Assembly (NCBI RefSeq): GCF_900113045.1
Contig: NZ_FONY01000020.1
Span: 31,952 to 95,951, forward strand
From: Thermoflexibacter ruber
GTDB lineage: Bacteria; Bacteroidota; Bacteroidia; Cytophagales; Thermoflexibacteraceae
Length of the DNA: 64,000 nucleotides
Reading direction: 5' to 3'
The notes beneath the pieces are model-generated. The model was not told the DNA's origin. It searched no databases and was given only the letters and a program-made list of their open reading frames with translations. Both the position numbers and the translations under genes were made by a program. Position 1 is the stretch's first letter; each line of letters starts with the position of its first letter. Below are positions 16,077 to 25,544 of this stretch, in pieces.

Positions 16077-19000
16077 TTATAGTTCTTCTTCTTCCTTTTT
16101 AAAATCCTGCCCCCATTTTCTTTCTATTATATAATACAGTGCAGGTAAGGCATATAGCGTAATAACGGTAGAAAACATTAGCCCATAGACGATTACTGTT
16201 GCCAAAGGTCGCTGCACGTCAGAGCCAATTCCTGTGGCTAAGGAAGCAGGGAGCAGACCTAAGACTGCTACCGTAGCCGTCATCAGTACAGGGCGAAAGC
16301 GATGTTCTGCTCCATAAATCACCGCATCTATCAAATCTTTGCCCTGCTTTCTCAGGTGATTGATGTGCGAAATCATAATGACACCGTTTTGGATAGCTAC
16401 ACCAAACAAGGCAATGAAACCAACAGCAGAGGAAACATTAAGCGTCATTCCTCGTATATTGAGAGCTAACATTCCTCCAAATAAAGCTAAGGGAACGATG
16501 CTCATGAGTAAACCTGCTTGGCGGAAGCGTCCAAAGGCTCCATAGAGCAAGATGAACATAATCGCCAAAGCTAAAGGGACAATTACTGAAAGTCGTGCAT
16601 ACGCTCTGTTTTGGTTCTCGAACTGTCCTCCCCATTTGATATGATATTTTTCATGGTCATATTTGATTTCACTTTCTATTTTGTCTTGTGCTTCTTGGAG
16701 CATAGAGGCTAAGTCCCTGTTTCTCAGGTTAAGTTTTACTGTGAGGTGGCGTTTGTTCATTTCTCTGGTAATAGTACTTTCCCCTGTACTTAGCCTTACG
16801 TCAGCCACTTGCGAAAGGGGAATTTTAGCTCCTGACCCCGAGGTAAGCATGAGGTTAGCAATTTTTTCAGGCGTATTCCTGCTCTCTTCGTTGTACCTGC
16901 AAATGATGTCATATACCTTATTGCCTATAAAGATTTGCGAAACAGCTTTTCCGCCTACAGCTACCTCTATCAATTCAGCTACATCAGCTACGTTTAGCCC
17001 GTATTGGGCTATCTTGTTTCTATCTGCATGGATTTGTAGTTGGGGAAGTGGAGGTTCTTGGTCTATGGCTAAATCTACTGCTCCTTTCACTGTTTTGAGT
17101 TTTGCCAAAACATTTTCGGCAATTCTGCGCGTTTCTTTGAAGTCATCGCCATAAATTTTGACTACTAATTCGCTATGCGCCCCTGAAATTTTGTCCATCA
17201 CTCCATCAATCATAGGCTGGGAAAAACCTACGGTAAAACCAGGGAGAGATTCGTATTCTTTTGCCAATTCCTCTATCAAGTCGTATTTGGTTTTGCCTTT
17301 TTCCCATTCTTTGTAAGGTTTCAGACCTACGGATACCTCAAAGTGAGAGGGTGTCCAAGGGTCAGTTCCGTCATCGTTTCTGCCTGCTTGCACCATCATA
17401 TAGGTAACTTCTGGGTATTTAATAGTTCTTGCTCGTAAGGTATCGCTGAGTTCTCTGGATTTTTGTAAAGAAATTCCAGGGGGTAGCTGGACTTGTAACC
17501 AGATAGACCCCTCGTCTAAGGGTGGCAAGAAATCTTTGCCTACTAAAACCGTAAGTGCTACGGCAGCAGCTAAGATAATACCCAAAGGCAGAAAAACTTT
17601 TTGAGGTGCTTTCATAACTTTTACGATGCCTGCATGATAGATATGCGTAAGTTTTTCTAACCATTTGTTATGATACATCTTTTGAGGATTTTTATACATC
17701 ACATAAGCCATACCCGGAATAAGCAAAAGGGCTACAGCCAATGCCCCAAAGAGTGCATAACCCACTGTGAAAGCCATAGGAGTAAATAGTTTTTTCTCTA
17801 CTCTCTCAAAAGCAAAAAGTGGTAAATAAGCCGTAATGATGATAATAGTAGCAAAAAAGATAGGCTTGGCTACTTCTATGGCGCGATTGGCAATGCTTTT
17901 TTCTTGTAAGACCAGCGTAGGATTGTCTTCTCTTTTTTTCAAGATAGTTTCCATCATTACGATTGCTCCGTCGACAATAATCCCAAAATCAATTGCGCCC
18001 AAAGAAAGTAGGTTTGCAGGAATATTGGTGAAGTGCATGAGAATAAAAGCAATCATTAAAGACAAGGGAATGGTGATAGCAACCAACAAAGCCCCTTTCC
18101 AACTCCCTAAAAAAACAATCAGTACAATCACTACTAAGGTCATGCCTTCTAAGAGGGTATGCGAAACAGTGTCCAGAGTAGTATGTACTAATACCGTTCT
18201 GTCTAAGAAAACATGAATTTTTACGCCTTCGGGAAGTATCTCATTGTTGAGTTCATCTACAGCATGATGAATGCCCTCTAAGACTACGGAGGGGTTTTGT
18301 CCCTTGAGCAGCAACACGATGCCCTCTATGCTTTCTGAATAACTTCGTTGTCGGTCTGTATAGCCTAAAATGCCCTTGCGTTCTATGTTTCCATATTTGA
18401 GCTTACCAATGTCGTTGAGGTAAATAGGTACGCCCTTTTCTGTTTTGACTACTATTTTCCCAAGGTCTTCCAAATTTTTTATCAATCCTATGCCTCTGAT
18501 AACGTAACCCAAATCCCCTCTGGGGAGTACGCTCCCTCCTGCATTGACGTTGTTTTTTTCAATCGTTTCTATTACATCTCCCAGAGCAAGGTTGTATTGG
18601 TCTAACTTGCGCGGGTCAAGTTCTATTTGGAATTGGGTAGTGATACCTCCAAAGTTAGTTACGTCAGCTACCCCTGATACTTGCTTGATTCGAGGAATGA
18701 TAGTAAAGTTTTGTAAATCAGTCAGCTCTCTAAGGTCGTGGCTATTGCTCTCTATGATGTATCGGAAAATTTCCCCGATAGGAGAGGTAAGCGGGTCAAG
18801 ACCCGGGATAGCCCCATAAGGAAGTTCTACCTCGTTCAATCTTTCCTGAATACGCATTCTTGCCCAGTAATCATCTACTCCGTCTTTGAAAACTATGGTA
18901 ATCATAGACAAGCCAAAGGTACTTTTGCTTCGCATGACGTGCATACCCGGCAAACCGTTTAAGGCTCGCTCTATGGGAATAGTGATTTGTTGCTCTACTT

Positions 19001-19175
19001 CTTCTGCCGCCAAACCTGGTACTTGGGTTACTACTTGGGAGGTAACATCGGCAATGTCGGGATAGGCTTCTATAGAAAGCTGTTGCCAAGCATAATAGCC
19101 AAAGAAACCAAGCAGGATAAATAAGCAAAGCATTACCCAGCGTTTTTTTATCGCAATATTAATGAGTTTATCCAT
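16077..19175 (-). CDS. CzcA/CusA-type heavy-metal RND efflux pump
   Basis: 1032 residues, full length for an HME-RND transporter. It has 12 TM helices and two large periplasmic loops. TM4 carries DFGIIVDGAIVMMET, the D-x5-D-x6-E charge pattern of proton-coupled divalent-cation (CzcA-type) pumps. The N terminus (SIEAYPDIADVTSQVVTQVPGLAAEEVEQQITIPIE) is characteristic. The family exports Zn, Co, Cd, Ni or Cu/Ag, and the charged TM4 pattern favours divalent metals over Cu(I). It lies between the adaptor gene (25-bp gap) and the TolC gene (17-bp gap) in one operon. Confidence 0.92.
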   Translation of the reverse strand: MDKLINIAIKKRWVMLCLFILLGFFGYYAWQQLSIEAYPDIADVTSQVVTQVPGLAAEEVEQQITIPIERALNGLPGMHVMRSKSTFGLSMITIVFKDGVDDYWARMRIQERLNEVELPYGAIPGLDPLTSPIGEIFRYIIESNSHDLRELTDLQNFTIIPRIKQVSGVADVTNFGGITTQFQIELDPRKLDQYNLALGDVIETIEKNNVNAGGSVLPRGDLGYVIRGIGLIKNLEDLGKIVVKTEKGVPIYLNDIGKLKYGNIERKGILGYTDRQRSYSESIEGIVLLLKGQNPSVVLEGIHHAVDELNNEILPEGVKIHVFLDRTVLVHTTLDTVSHTLLEGMTLVVIVLIVFLGSWKGALLVAITIPLSLMIAFILMHFTNIPANLLSLGAIDFGIIVDGAIVMMETILKKREDNPTLVLQEKSIANRAIEVAKPIFFATIIIITAYLPLFAFERVEKKLFTPMAFTVGYALFGALAVALLLIPGMAYVMYKNPQKMYHNKWLEKLTHIYHAGIVKVMKAPQKVFLPLGIILAAAVALTVLVGKDFLPPLDEGSIWLQVQLPPGISLQKSRELSDTLRARTIKYPEVTYMMVQAGRNDDGTDPWTPSHFEVSVGLKPYKEWEKGKTKYDLIEELAKEYESLPGFTVGFSQPMIDGVMDKISGAHSELVVKIYGDDFKETRRIAENVLAKLKTVKGAVDLAIDQEPPLPQLQIHADRNKIAQYGLNVADVAELIEVAVGGKAVSQIFIGNKVYDIICRYNEESRNTPEKIANLMLTSGSGAKIPLSQVADVRLSTGESTITREMNKRHLTVKLNLRNRDLASMLQEAQDKIESEIKYDHEKYHIKWGGQFENQNRAYARLSVIVPLALAIMFILLYGAFGRFRQAGLLMSIVPLALFGGMLALNIRGMTLNVSSAVGFIALFGVAIQNGVIMISHINHLRKQGKDLIDAVIYGAEHRFRPVLMTATVAVLGLLPASLATGIGSDVQRPLATVIVYGLMFSTVITLYALPALYYIIERKWGQDFKKEEEEL

Positions 19176-19200
19176 TTCTTTCTAATTTCAAGTTTGAATG

Positions 19201-20313
19201 TTATTTCGCTTCTAACAGATATATACCTCCTTCACTTACAATGACTTCGCCTGATTTTAAACCTGATTTGGTTACTACCTTGCCGTTGGAAGTTCCTTCG
19301 GTTTCTATTTTTCGCTTTTGGTATCTGTCTTTGCCTACTTGCACAAATACAAACTGGTTGTCATTCATTTGGAGTACTGCCTGAGAGGGAACAAGAATGG
19401 TAGGTGCGGGAGTATCTATGAAGCGAACATTTACATACATACCCGGTTTCAAATCGCGTTCTTTATTGTCGCACTCTATCAGTACTTGCACGCTTCGGGT
19501 CTCTTCGTCTATCATTTCGTTTACGTGATAGACTTTTCCCTTGATAACCCTATCAGGAAAGGCGGCAATTTTTACTTCTACCTCGTCCAGTTCGTGGATA
19601 AAGCGAATATCTTTTTCTTTGACCTGCCCCACAATCCAAACCTTTGTTAGCTCTGCCACAATTGCAATAGGTTCGCTGTCCTCTTTGAGGTACTGACCTA
19701 TAACGATTTTGTTGTCCACAATTTCACCTTTAATAGGGGAAACTACCGTCAGTGGTCTGCCCAAAGAGAGTTTTTCAGGTTCTACATTAAAGATTTTAAG
19801 AGCAACAGAGGCATTCTCAAGGGTAGTTTTCTTAATTTCATATTCCGTTTCCGCAGCTTCCAATTCTCTTTGCACGCCTACTCCATTTTTTAGGAGGTCT
19901 TGCTGCCTTTTGAGGTTCAACTCTGCTAATCGGAACTCTTGTTTGGCATCAAAATATTCTTTTTCTGCGGTAAAAAAAGCAGGAGAGCTAATATCAAAAA
20001 TAGGAGAACCTTGCTCTACTCTTTGCCCAAGTCGTACATAGGACTTCAATACACGCCCTGCAAAGGGAGGTGCTATTTCTGCATAATTATTAGGAATAGC
20101 CCTTACCGTACCCACACTTGCCAGTTCTAAGCGATACTGCTCGGTTTCAACTGTGTAGAGCTGAATACGCGATTTGATATTTGAGTTTTCTGTTAAAATA
20201 ACGGTATCCCCTCTGACAATGTAATTTCCATTAGCTTCCTCAGAAGAGGTATTTTTATCGCACGAGCAGATAAATAATACCAAAGCGATAAGAGTGAATG
20301 ATTGCAGTTTCAT
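19201..20313 (-). CDS. RND efflux periplasmic adaptor lipoprotein (CusB/CzcB-like)
   Basis: 370 residues. A lipoprotein signal has its lipobox cysteine in VLFICSCDKN. The membrane-fusion-protein order follows: barrel-sandwich strand (NNYAEIAPPFAGRVLKSYVRLGQRVEQG), alpha-hairpin (about 110-165), second lipoyl half (VSPIKGEIVDNKIVIGQYL), beta-barrel and a membrane-proximal domain ending SEGGIYLLEAK. It links the RND pump to the TolC channel. No His- or Met-rich metal-binding extension is visible. It starts 32 bp after the mgtC-like gene, so it is in the same operon. Confidence 0.88.
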   Translation of the reverse strand: MKLQSFTLIALVLFICSCDKNTSSEEANGNYIVRGDTVILTENSNIKSRIQLYTVETEQYRLELASVGTVRAIPNNYAEIAPPFAGRVLKSYVRLGQRVEQGSPIFDISSPAFFTAEKEYFDAKQEFRLAELNLKRQQDLLKNGVGVQRELEAAETEYEIKKTTLENASVALKIFNVEPEKLSLGRPLTVVSPIKGEIVDNKIVIGQYLKEDSEPIAIVAELTKVWIVGQVKEKDIRFIHELDEVEVKIAAFPDRVIKGKVYHVNEMIDEETRSVQVLIECDNKERDLKPGMYVNVRFIDTPAPTILVPSQAVLQMNDNQFVFVQVGKDRYQKRKIETEGTSNGKVVTKSGLKSGEVIVSEGGIYLLEAK

Positions 20314-20345
20314 TATTTAGGTTTTTATGTATAAATGCTAATTTC

Positions 20346-21053
20346 TTAATCGTTTTGCTGTCCATTTACTTCCCAACTTACTTGGGTTACGCCATACTCA
20401 ATGGTAAGCGTAGCGGCTAATTTTTCCATTTCTGCATCATGCTTTCCGTTGGCAAAAATTTCTGCTTCTATATATACAAAGGCAGGATTACCATTGTCGC
20501 TACTTGTCAGAGAGCGAAGTTGCAGGTGTTCATCTGCTTGTACAGCATTGAGCAAAACTACTCGTAAGTGATTTTCCACCTCTTCTTTGCAACGTATTTT
20601 GAAAGAATAATAAAAAATACCTACCATTTCTTTCTGTATAGGCAAGCGGTTGAGCAACAACCCAATAGGACGCAAAACGATATGAACAAGCATGATAGAG
20701 AAAGCCGTAATGGCAGCCTGTAACCACAAACCTGCGCCTGCAAGCGTGCCTACTGCCGCCGAACACCAAATCGTTGCCGCAGTATTTAGCCCTTGTACGC
20801 TTAATCCGTCTTTCATAATTACCCCTGCGCCTAAAAAACCTATACCTGTTACTATCTGCCCTGCTACTCGAGAGGGGTCACCTACATTGCCAGTAAGAGA
20901 AAGAGAAAGTAAAATAAAAGCTGCTGAGCCGAGAGAAACTAAAGTATTGGTGCGTAAACCTGCACTTTTTTGACGATATTGCCTTTCTAATCCTATAAAT
21001 GCTCCTAAAAGAAAAGCCAATCCTAAACGAAAAATAAAGATGTTAATGGTCAT
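20346..21053 (-). CDS. MgtC/SapB-family membrane protein
   Basis: 235 residues. The N-terminal four- to five-helix domain has the MgtC signatures RLGLAFLLGAFIGLERQYRQKSAGLRTNTLVSLGSAAF and GIGFLGAGVIMKDG, then GLNTAATIWCSAAVGTLAGAG. A soluble ACT-like C-terminal domain follows (about 140-230). Family members modulate magnesium or manganese homeostasis or ATP synthase. A strong Shine-Dalgarno (GAAAGGAGGT, rare in this phylum) stands 5 bp before the ATG. It is the first structural gene after the two-component regulators and precedes the efflux genes, which suggests a metal-related role. Confidence 0.88.
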   Translation of the reverse strand: MTINIFIFRLGLAFLLGAFIGLERQYRQKSAGLRTNTLVSLGSAAFILLSLSLTGNVGDPSRVAGQIVTGIGFLGAGVIMKDGLSVQGLNTAATIWCSAAVGTLAGAGLWLQAAITAFSIMLVHIVLRPIGLLLNRLPIQKEMVGIFYYSFKIRCKEEVENHLRVVLLNAVQADEHLQLRSLTSSDNGNPAFVYIEAEIFANGKHDAEMEKLAATLTIEYGVTQVSWEVNGQQND

Positions 21054-21058
21054 TGCTT

Positions 21059-21068
21059 ACCTCCTTTC
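21059..21068 (-). promoter_or_regulatory. Strong Shine-Dalgarno before the mgtC-like gene
   Basis: GAAAGGAGGT lies 5 bp before the ATG at 21053. Most genes in the window lack such a site, as is usual in Bacteroidota. Confidence 0.7.
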
Positions 21069-21198
21069 TGATTAAAATATGCCTACCTCATTGCATAGAC
21101 ATACTTTGTAGCAAGCTATGAAATGACAGGTGTGATTGAATAATTGAATTGAATACTACTACTGTCAGCCATTTTTCAATGTTTTTTGATTTCGCTTG

Positions 21199-21269
21199 CA
21201 AAATTAGGCAAGAAGGCAATAGAGAGGTATTAGAAAGTATTTAGAAAAAAATTAGAAAATTATTAGAGA
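21199..21269 (-). promoter_or_regulatory. Efflux-operon promoter with four 11-bp-phased direct repeats
   Basis: On the plus strand TTAGAAA begins at 21230, 21241 and 21252, and TTAGAGA at 21263, so the period is exactly 11 bp. On the minus strand, reading toward the mgtC-like gene, the -7 box TAATTTTG (21199-21206) follows 23 bp after the last repeat. No -33 box is seen, so the repeats occupy its place. Direct repeats at 11-bp steps are typical of OmpR/PhoB-type binding sites. The regulator gene is two genes upstream. Confidence 0.65.
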
Positions 21270-21272
21270 AAA

Positions 21273-22643
21273 TTACTGAACAGGTGGAAGCAAGACAGTA
21301 AAAGTAGTGCCAACATTTATCTTGGAAGCTACCTCTATTTTGCCATTGTGCAAGGAAATAATTTTTTGCGTTAGGTAAAGTCCAATGCCATTGCCCTCCG
21401 CAAAAGTCTTATTTTTACCTCTGTAAAAAGGAGAAAATAAGCAACTTAGGTCGTCTTCTGCAATGCCTATACCCTCATCTGAAAAACGCAAAATAATTTG
21501 GTTCTCTCCAAAGGCGATGTCTACACTACTTTGTTTTTGCTTAGAGAACTTACAGCCGTTTTCTAAAAGGTTGGCAAAAGCTACTTTGAGTAGGTATTCG
21601 TTCCCGTTTACAGAAATTTGCTCATCATAGTCAAAATCTCCTTCAAAACAAATCGCAATTTTATACTCAGGATTAGCCCTTTGTACTTTCTGCCTTGCAT
21701 CTATCAAAATCTCGTCTATACGTACATTTTTGAAAGAAATCTGGGCAGTATCATAGCTTGCTTTGGCGAGGTCAAGCAGGCTATTGGAAAGGCGAACTAA
21801 CTTTTTGGTGTCTGAAAGGGCATTCTGAATCGCCATCTTATAGTCTTCGCTTGCTCGTTCTCTGGTTAGCGAGAGTTCTAATTCGGTAACGATAGCGGCG
21901 AGTGGCGTCCTTAGCTCGTGGGAAATATTAGAAACAAAGTGCTTTTGGGCTTCAAAAGAGTTTTCTAAGCGATTCAGCATCTCATTGAAGGTCTTGGCTA
22001 ACTCGGCAAGTTCATCTTTGCTATGATGAGTGGTCAGTCGCAAGTCAAGGTTGGTAGCAGAAATTTGTTGTGCTTTTTCCGTCATCTCTTTGACGGGTTC
22101 AAAGGCTTTTTGAGAAAAAAATCTTCCTGCGATGTAAATAAACAAAATAGAAAAAATAAAAACCATGATGCTATTCTGCAAAAGATTATTAAGTTTTGTA
22201 TAGCCATATTGGTCGTAGGCGGCAGCAAAAATGACGTAGTTTTGATTATCAAAAGTATATTTTAACCCAATAACCTGCCAATCTTCTTGATAAAAAGCTA
22301 TTTTACCTTTCTTAAAAATCTCTTTTATCATGCCTTGAGTTTCTTTTACAATGTCTATGTCTAAGGCATCATGGTAAAGTAGTTGGAAAGTATTATCATA
22401 AATACTTACTTCCACCTCGTTCAAGATTTGTCGGTTATTTTTGTAAATATCTTGCAAAGTTTTTGCTTCTACTTTGGCATTAAAAAATAGATTGGCTTTG
22501 GTAACGGCTTCTTTTTCTAAGGTATTGAAAAACTCTTTTTCGCGGTTAGATTTGGCTGATTGATAGATAATAAAAACAAATATCAGCAGAATAGTGGCTG
22601 TTATCAAGCTGAAAAGTAAGGTAAGGCGAGTTTTTATTTTCAT
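21273..22643 (-). CDS. Sensor histidine kinase (CusS/HprS-like)
   Basis: 456 residues. TM1 (about 7-27), an extracytoplasmic sensor of about 120 residues, TM2 (about 155-172), then a HAMP domain. The HisKA motif is FVSNISHELRTPLAAI with the phosphoacceptor His. The HATPase domain has an N box (NLLENGCKFS), G1 (DEGIGIA), an F box (FSPFYRG) and G2 (GNGIGLYL). The start codon overlaps the stop of the response-regulator gene by 4 bp, showing translational coupling. The efflux operon downstream suggests metal sensing at the membrane. No metal-binding His or Cys cluster stands out in the sensor loop. Confidence 0.9.
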   Translation of the reverse strand: MKIKTRLTLLFSLITATILLIFVFIIYQSAKSNREKEFFNTLEKEAVTKANLFFNAKVEAKTLQDIYKNNRQILNEVEVSIYDNTFQLLYHDALDIDIVKETQGMIKEIFKKGKIAFYQEDWQVIGLKYTFDNQNYVIFAAAYDQYGYTKLNNLLQNSIMVFIFSILFIYIAGRFFSQKAFEPVKEMTEKAQQISATNLDLRLTTHHSKDELAELAKTFNEMLNRLENSFEAQKHFVSNISHELRTPLAAIVTELELSLTRERASEDYKMAIQNALSDTKKLVRLSNSLLDLAKASYDTAQISFKNVRIDEILIDARQKVQRANPEYKIAICFEGDFDYDEQISVNGNEYLLKVAFANLLENGCKFSKQKQSSVDIAFGENQIILRFSDEGIGIAEDDLSCLFSPFYRGKNKTFAEGNGIGLYLTQKIISLHNGKIEVASKINVGTTFTVLLPPVQ

Positions 22644-23323
22644 AAACCTGCTTTTAAAATGAAACCCATGCCCGATTTGGTATGAATGAGTTTTTTATCA
22701 AAGTCTTTGTCAATTTTTTTTCTTAAATAATTGATATACACGTCTATAAAGTTTGTGCCTGTATCGAAATGCGTATCCCAAACCTTCTCCGCAATTTCTA
22801 CCCTTGACAGTACTCTTTCTGGATTTTGGAGCATAAAAGCCAATAACTTAAACTCTTTGGGTGTGAGGTTAATCTCTGCTTGCCCGCGTCTGACCTCTTT
22901 GGTGTGTAGGTTCATTTCCAAATCATCATATTTGAGTAAAAAACCTACCTGCTGGGCAGTTCTGCTATTTCGTTTGAGTAATACCTTGATGCGAGCCAAG
23001 AGTTCTCTCATCTCAAAAGGTTTGACCAAGTAATCGTCTGCCCCTGCATCGAAGCCCTCCACTTTATCATCAGTAGTGCCAAGAGCAGTAAGCATAATAA
23101 TCGGAATATTAGGTTTAGTTTGCTTGATTTCTTTGCACAATTCAATTCCATCAATCTTAGGCAGAACAATGTCAGTAATTACTAAATCATATTCTCTTTG
23201 CAAAGCCAATTTTTTCCCTGAAAGTCCATCGTAGGCATTCTCAGCGTCAAATTCTTGTTCATCAAGCCCTCTTTTGATAAGTTCGGCTACTCTTTGGTCA
23301 TCTTCTATGATAAGAATTTTCAT
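22640..23323 (-). CDS. OmpR-family response regulator
   Basis: 227 residues from the ATG at 23323; an in-frame ATG two codons earlier is possible. The receiver domain carries acidic residues in IIEDD, the phosphoacceptor Asp in VITDIVLPKIDG (residue 51 from this start), and Lys in VKPFE. The C-terminal winged helix (about 128-225) ends KLIHTKSGMGFILKAGL. It is coupled to the kinase by a 4-bp overlap. A family of 11-bp-phased repeats after the kinase gene is its probable target. A promoter-like sequence 240 bp upstream would give a long leader. Confidence 0.9.
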   Translation of the reverse strand: MKILIIEDDQRVAELIKRGLDEQEFDAENAYDGLSGKKLALQREYDLVITDIVLPKIDGIELCKEIKQTKPNIPIIMLTALGTTDDKVEGFDAGADDYLVKPFEMRELLARIKVLLKRNSRTAQQVGFLLKYDDLEMNLHTKEVRRGQAEINLTPKEFKLLAFMLQNPERVLSRVEIAEKVWDTHFDTGTNFIDVYINYLRKKIDKDFDKKLIHTKSGMGFILKAGL

Positions 23324-23329
23324 TGGCAT

Positions 23330-23571
23330 AAATCATTTATGTAAAGTTATAAGTAATTCATACTCTCTTGCCTGAGAGGTTTCGAAAACCTTTTAGATAT
23401 AAAAAAAGATTGATAATAATATTTTTTCACTCAAATAAATTCGCAAACTAATTTATTAGGGTATAATTGAATGTCTGTGCATAGCTTTGCCCAAGTTCCC
23501 TCAACCCATAAAAAAAATTATGTTTCTGCCAAATTGCCATTTTCTCAAAAAATGGTGCTAAATTCGCACCA
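23330..23571 (-). other. Leader/spacer before the response-regulator gene
   Basis: There is no gene here. If the promoter at 23572-23601 drives the regulator, this is a 5' leader of about 240 nt. It holds a GGTTTTCGAAAACC palindrome near 23378 but no riboswitch I can recognise. Confidence 0.4.
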
Positions 23572-23601
23572 CAAAAGTAGCATTTATATATAATATTCAA
23601 A
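23572..23601 (-). promoter_or_regulatory. Promoter-like sequence, minus strand
   Basis: TTTG (23598-23601), an 18-bp spacer and TACTTTTG (23572-23579) closely fit the Bacteroidota consensus. The next gene on this strand starts at 23323. Confidence 0.6.
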
Positions 23602-23705
23602 AATCTATTTTTGAAAAATATTGATAATCAATAAGTCATATTAGTTTTTGAGTAAAAATTACGGCTTTTCATAGCTTTTGCTCATCACTTATAATCTTAA
23701 AAGAA

Positions 23706-25544
23706 ATGGATAAGAACCAAACCATTGGCATGGTGCTAATATTTGTAATGCTGTTCGCATACCTGACTTTTTTTAGCCCTGAACCTCCACCAATAGAACC
23801 CAAGCAAGAAGTTAGCACCACAGAGAAAAAAGATAGTACGCTTCAAAGTCAGGTGAAATTGAATACATTAAAAGACCAACCTGATTCAATATTACAGCAA
23901 AAGATGGGCTTTTTTGCCTTAGGTATGAAAGGGCAAGAGGAAAGTGTAGTGCTTGAAAATGAAGATATTAAAATTACTTTGAGTAGCTACGGAGCAAGAG
24001 TAAAGCAGGTATTGTTAAAAAATTATATTACGTACAAAAAAGCACCTTTGATATTAATAGATGAACAAAGCAGTAAGTTTAACTCCTTGATAAAAACAGA
24101 ATTAGGTGACGTAAACTTGAATGAATTGTACTATGATGTAAATAAGATTGATAAAAACACAGTTGCCTTTGTGATAGGGCTGGACACAGAAAATTACTTA
24201 GAACACAAATTTACCTTAGCAGAAAAAGGCTTCGTAGTAGATTACAAACTCAACATCGTTGGCTCGCCACAAGGTTTATTAAAGTCTGACAAATTGTCAT
24301 TCTCTTGGACTGACGATGTAAAACAGTTAGAAAAAGATTTGACAGACTCTCGCCGTTTTACTACGGTTAATTATTTTATGCCCCAAGACGAGCAGTTCGA
24401 GACGCTATCAGAAACCGCTTCGGGTTTAGAGGAAAAAGTAGCAGAAAAACCTGTGCGTTTTGTAAGTTTCAAACACAAGTTTTTTAATACTTCTATCATT
24501 ACTGACGGATTTTTTAACAATGTCAAAGTAGCAAGTAACCCCATAGTAAGTGATGACATCATAAAAACGCTAAGTACCTCTTTAGAGATTCCTTTGGCAG
24601 ATTTGAAGGAAAAAGAAGGAAGAAATATTCGCTTTTACTTCGGTCCTAATGAGTATAAGATTTGTGAGGCAGTTACGCCAAGTTTTGAGCGCAACGTATA
24701 TTTGGGTTGGGCTATCTTTGCTCAGGTAAACAAGTACTTAATTATGCCACTTTTCTCTGTATTAGAGAAAGTTACTAATAACTACGGTATTGTTATTTTG
24801 CTTTTGGTGATAGTAGTGAAGTTAGTACTTTTCCCTTTGCAGTACAAGTCTTATGTGGGCATGGCAAAAATGAAGGTGTTGCAACCCGAAGTCAATGAAA
24901 TTAGGGCAAAATATAGCGACCCTAATGACATGAATGCCCAACAAGAAATCATGCAGTTTTATGGGAAAGCGGGAGTAAGTCCCCTAAGTGGCTGTATTCC
25001 ATTGGTTTTGCAAATGCCCGTATTCTTGGCTTTGTTCAACTTTTTCCCTAATGCCATTCAGTTAAGGCAAAAATCTTTCCTCTGGGCAGATGATTTGTCC
25101 TCTTATGATTCTATTTGGGATTTTGGCTTTAGCATACCTTTTTATGGCGACCACGTAAGTTTGTTTACTTTGCTGTTTACTGCCTCTCAGTTGGCATATA
25201 CCTATTACAATAACCAGATAAACGTATCTATGCAGGCACAAATGAAAGTGATTACTTATATTATGCCTGTAATGTTCATATTCTTTCTTAATTCTTTTTC
25301 CTCTGGTTTAACGTATTACTACTTCATTTCCAACTTGATAACCATAGGTCAGCAAAATATCATCAAGGCATTTGTCAATGATGACAAGCTATTAGCTACG
25401 ATTGAAGAAAAGCGCAAACAGAATGCGAATAAGAAACCTTCTTCTTTCCAACAGCGACTGCAAGAGGCGATGAGAGCCCAACAGGAAAAAACGACACAGA
25501 AAGAAGAGGAAAAGAAAAGCATCAAAGACCGATTGAAAAAATAA
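23706..25544 (+). CDS. yidC: Membrane protein insertase YidC
   Basis: 612 residues, full length. An N-terminal TM anchor is followed by a large periplasmic domain (about 75-340). The conserved five-TM insertase core includes NYGIVILLLVIVVKLVLFPLQYKSYVGMAKMKVLQPEVNEIRAKY and AGVSPLSGCIPLVLQMPVFLALFNFFP, followed by a basic tail (KPSSFQQRLQEAMRAQQEKT). YidC inserts and folds inner-membrane proteins with or without SecYEG. The last 25 bases of the gene are repeated at 25597-25620. Confidence 0.95.
   Translation: MDKNQTIGMVLIFVMLFAYLTFFSPEPPPIEPKQEVSTTEKKDSTLQSQVKLNTLKDQPDSILQQKMGFFALGMKGQEESVVLENEDIKITLSSYGARVKQVLLKNYITYKKAPLILIDEQSSKFNSLIKTELGDVNLNELYYDVNKIDKNTVAFVIGLDTENYLEHKFTLAEKGFVVDYKLNIVGSPQGLLKSDKLSFSWTDDVKQLEKDLTDSRRFTTVNYFMPQDEQFETLSETASGLEEKVAEKPVRFVSFKHKFFNTSIITDGFFNNVKVASNPIVSDDIIKTLSTSLEIPLADLKEKEGRNIRFYFGPNEYKICEAVTPSFERNVYLGWAIFAQVNKYLIMPLFSVLEKVTNNYGIVILLLVIVVKLVLFPLQYKSYVGMAKMKVLQPEVNEIRAKYSDPNDMNAQQEIMQFYGKAGVSPLSGCIPLVLQMPVFLALFNFFPNAIQLRQKSFLWADDLSSYDSIWDFGFSIPFYGDHVSLFTLLFTASQLAYTYYNNQINVSMQAQMKVITYIMPVMFIFFLNSFSSGLTYYYFISNLITIGQQNIIKAFVNDDKLLATIEEKRKQNANKKPSSFQQRLQEAMRAQQEKTTQKEEEKKSIKDRLKK

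Noticed and set aside
21070..21198. Manganese or magnesium riboswitch in the mgtC leader
   Set aside because: Context invites it, but no yybP-ykoY or M-box core could be recognised and the leader is short after the predicted start site.
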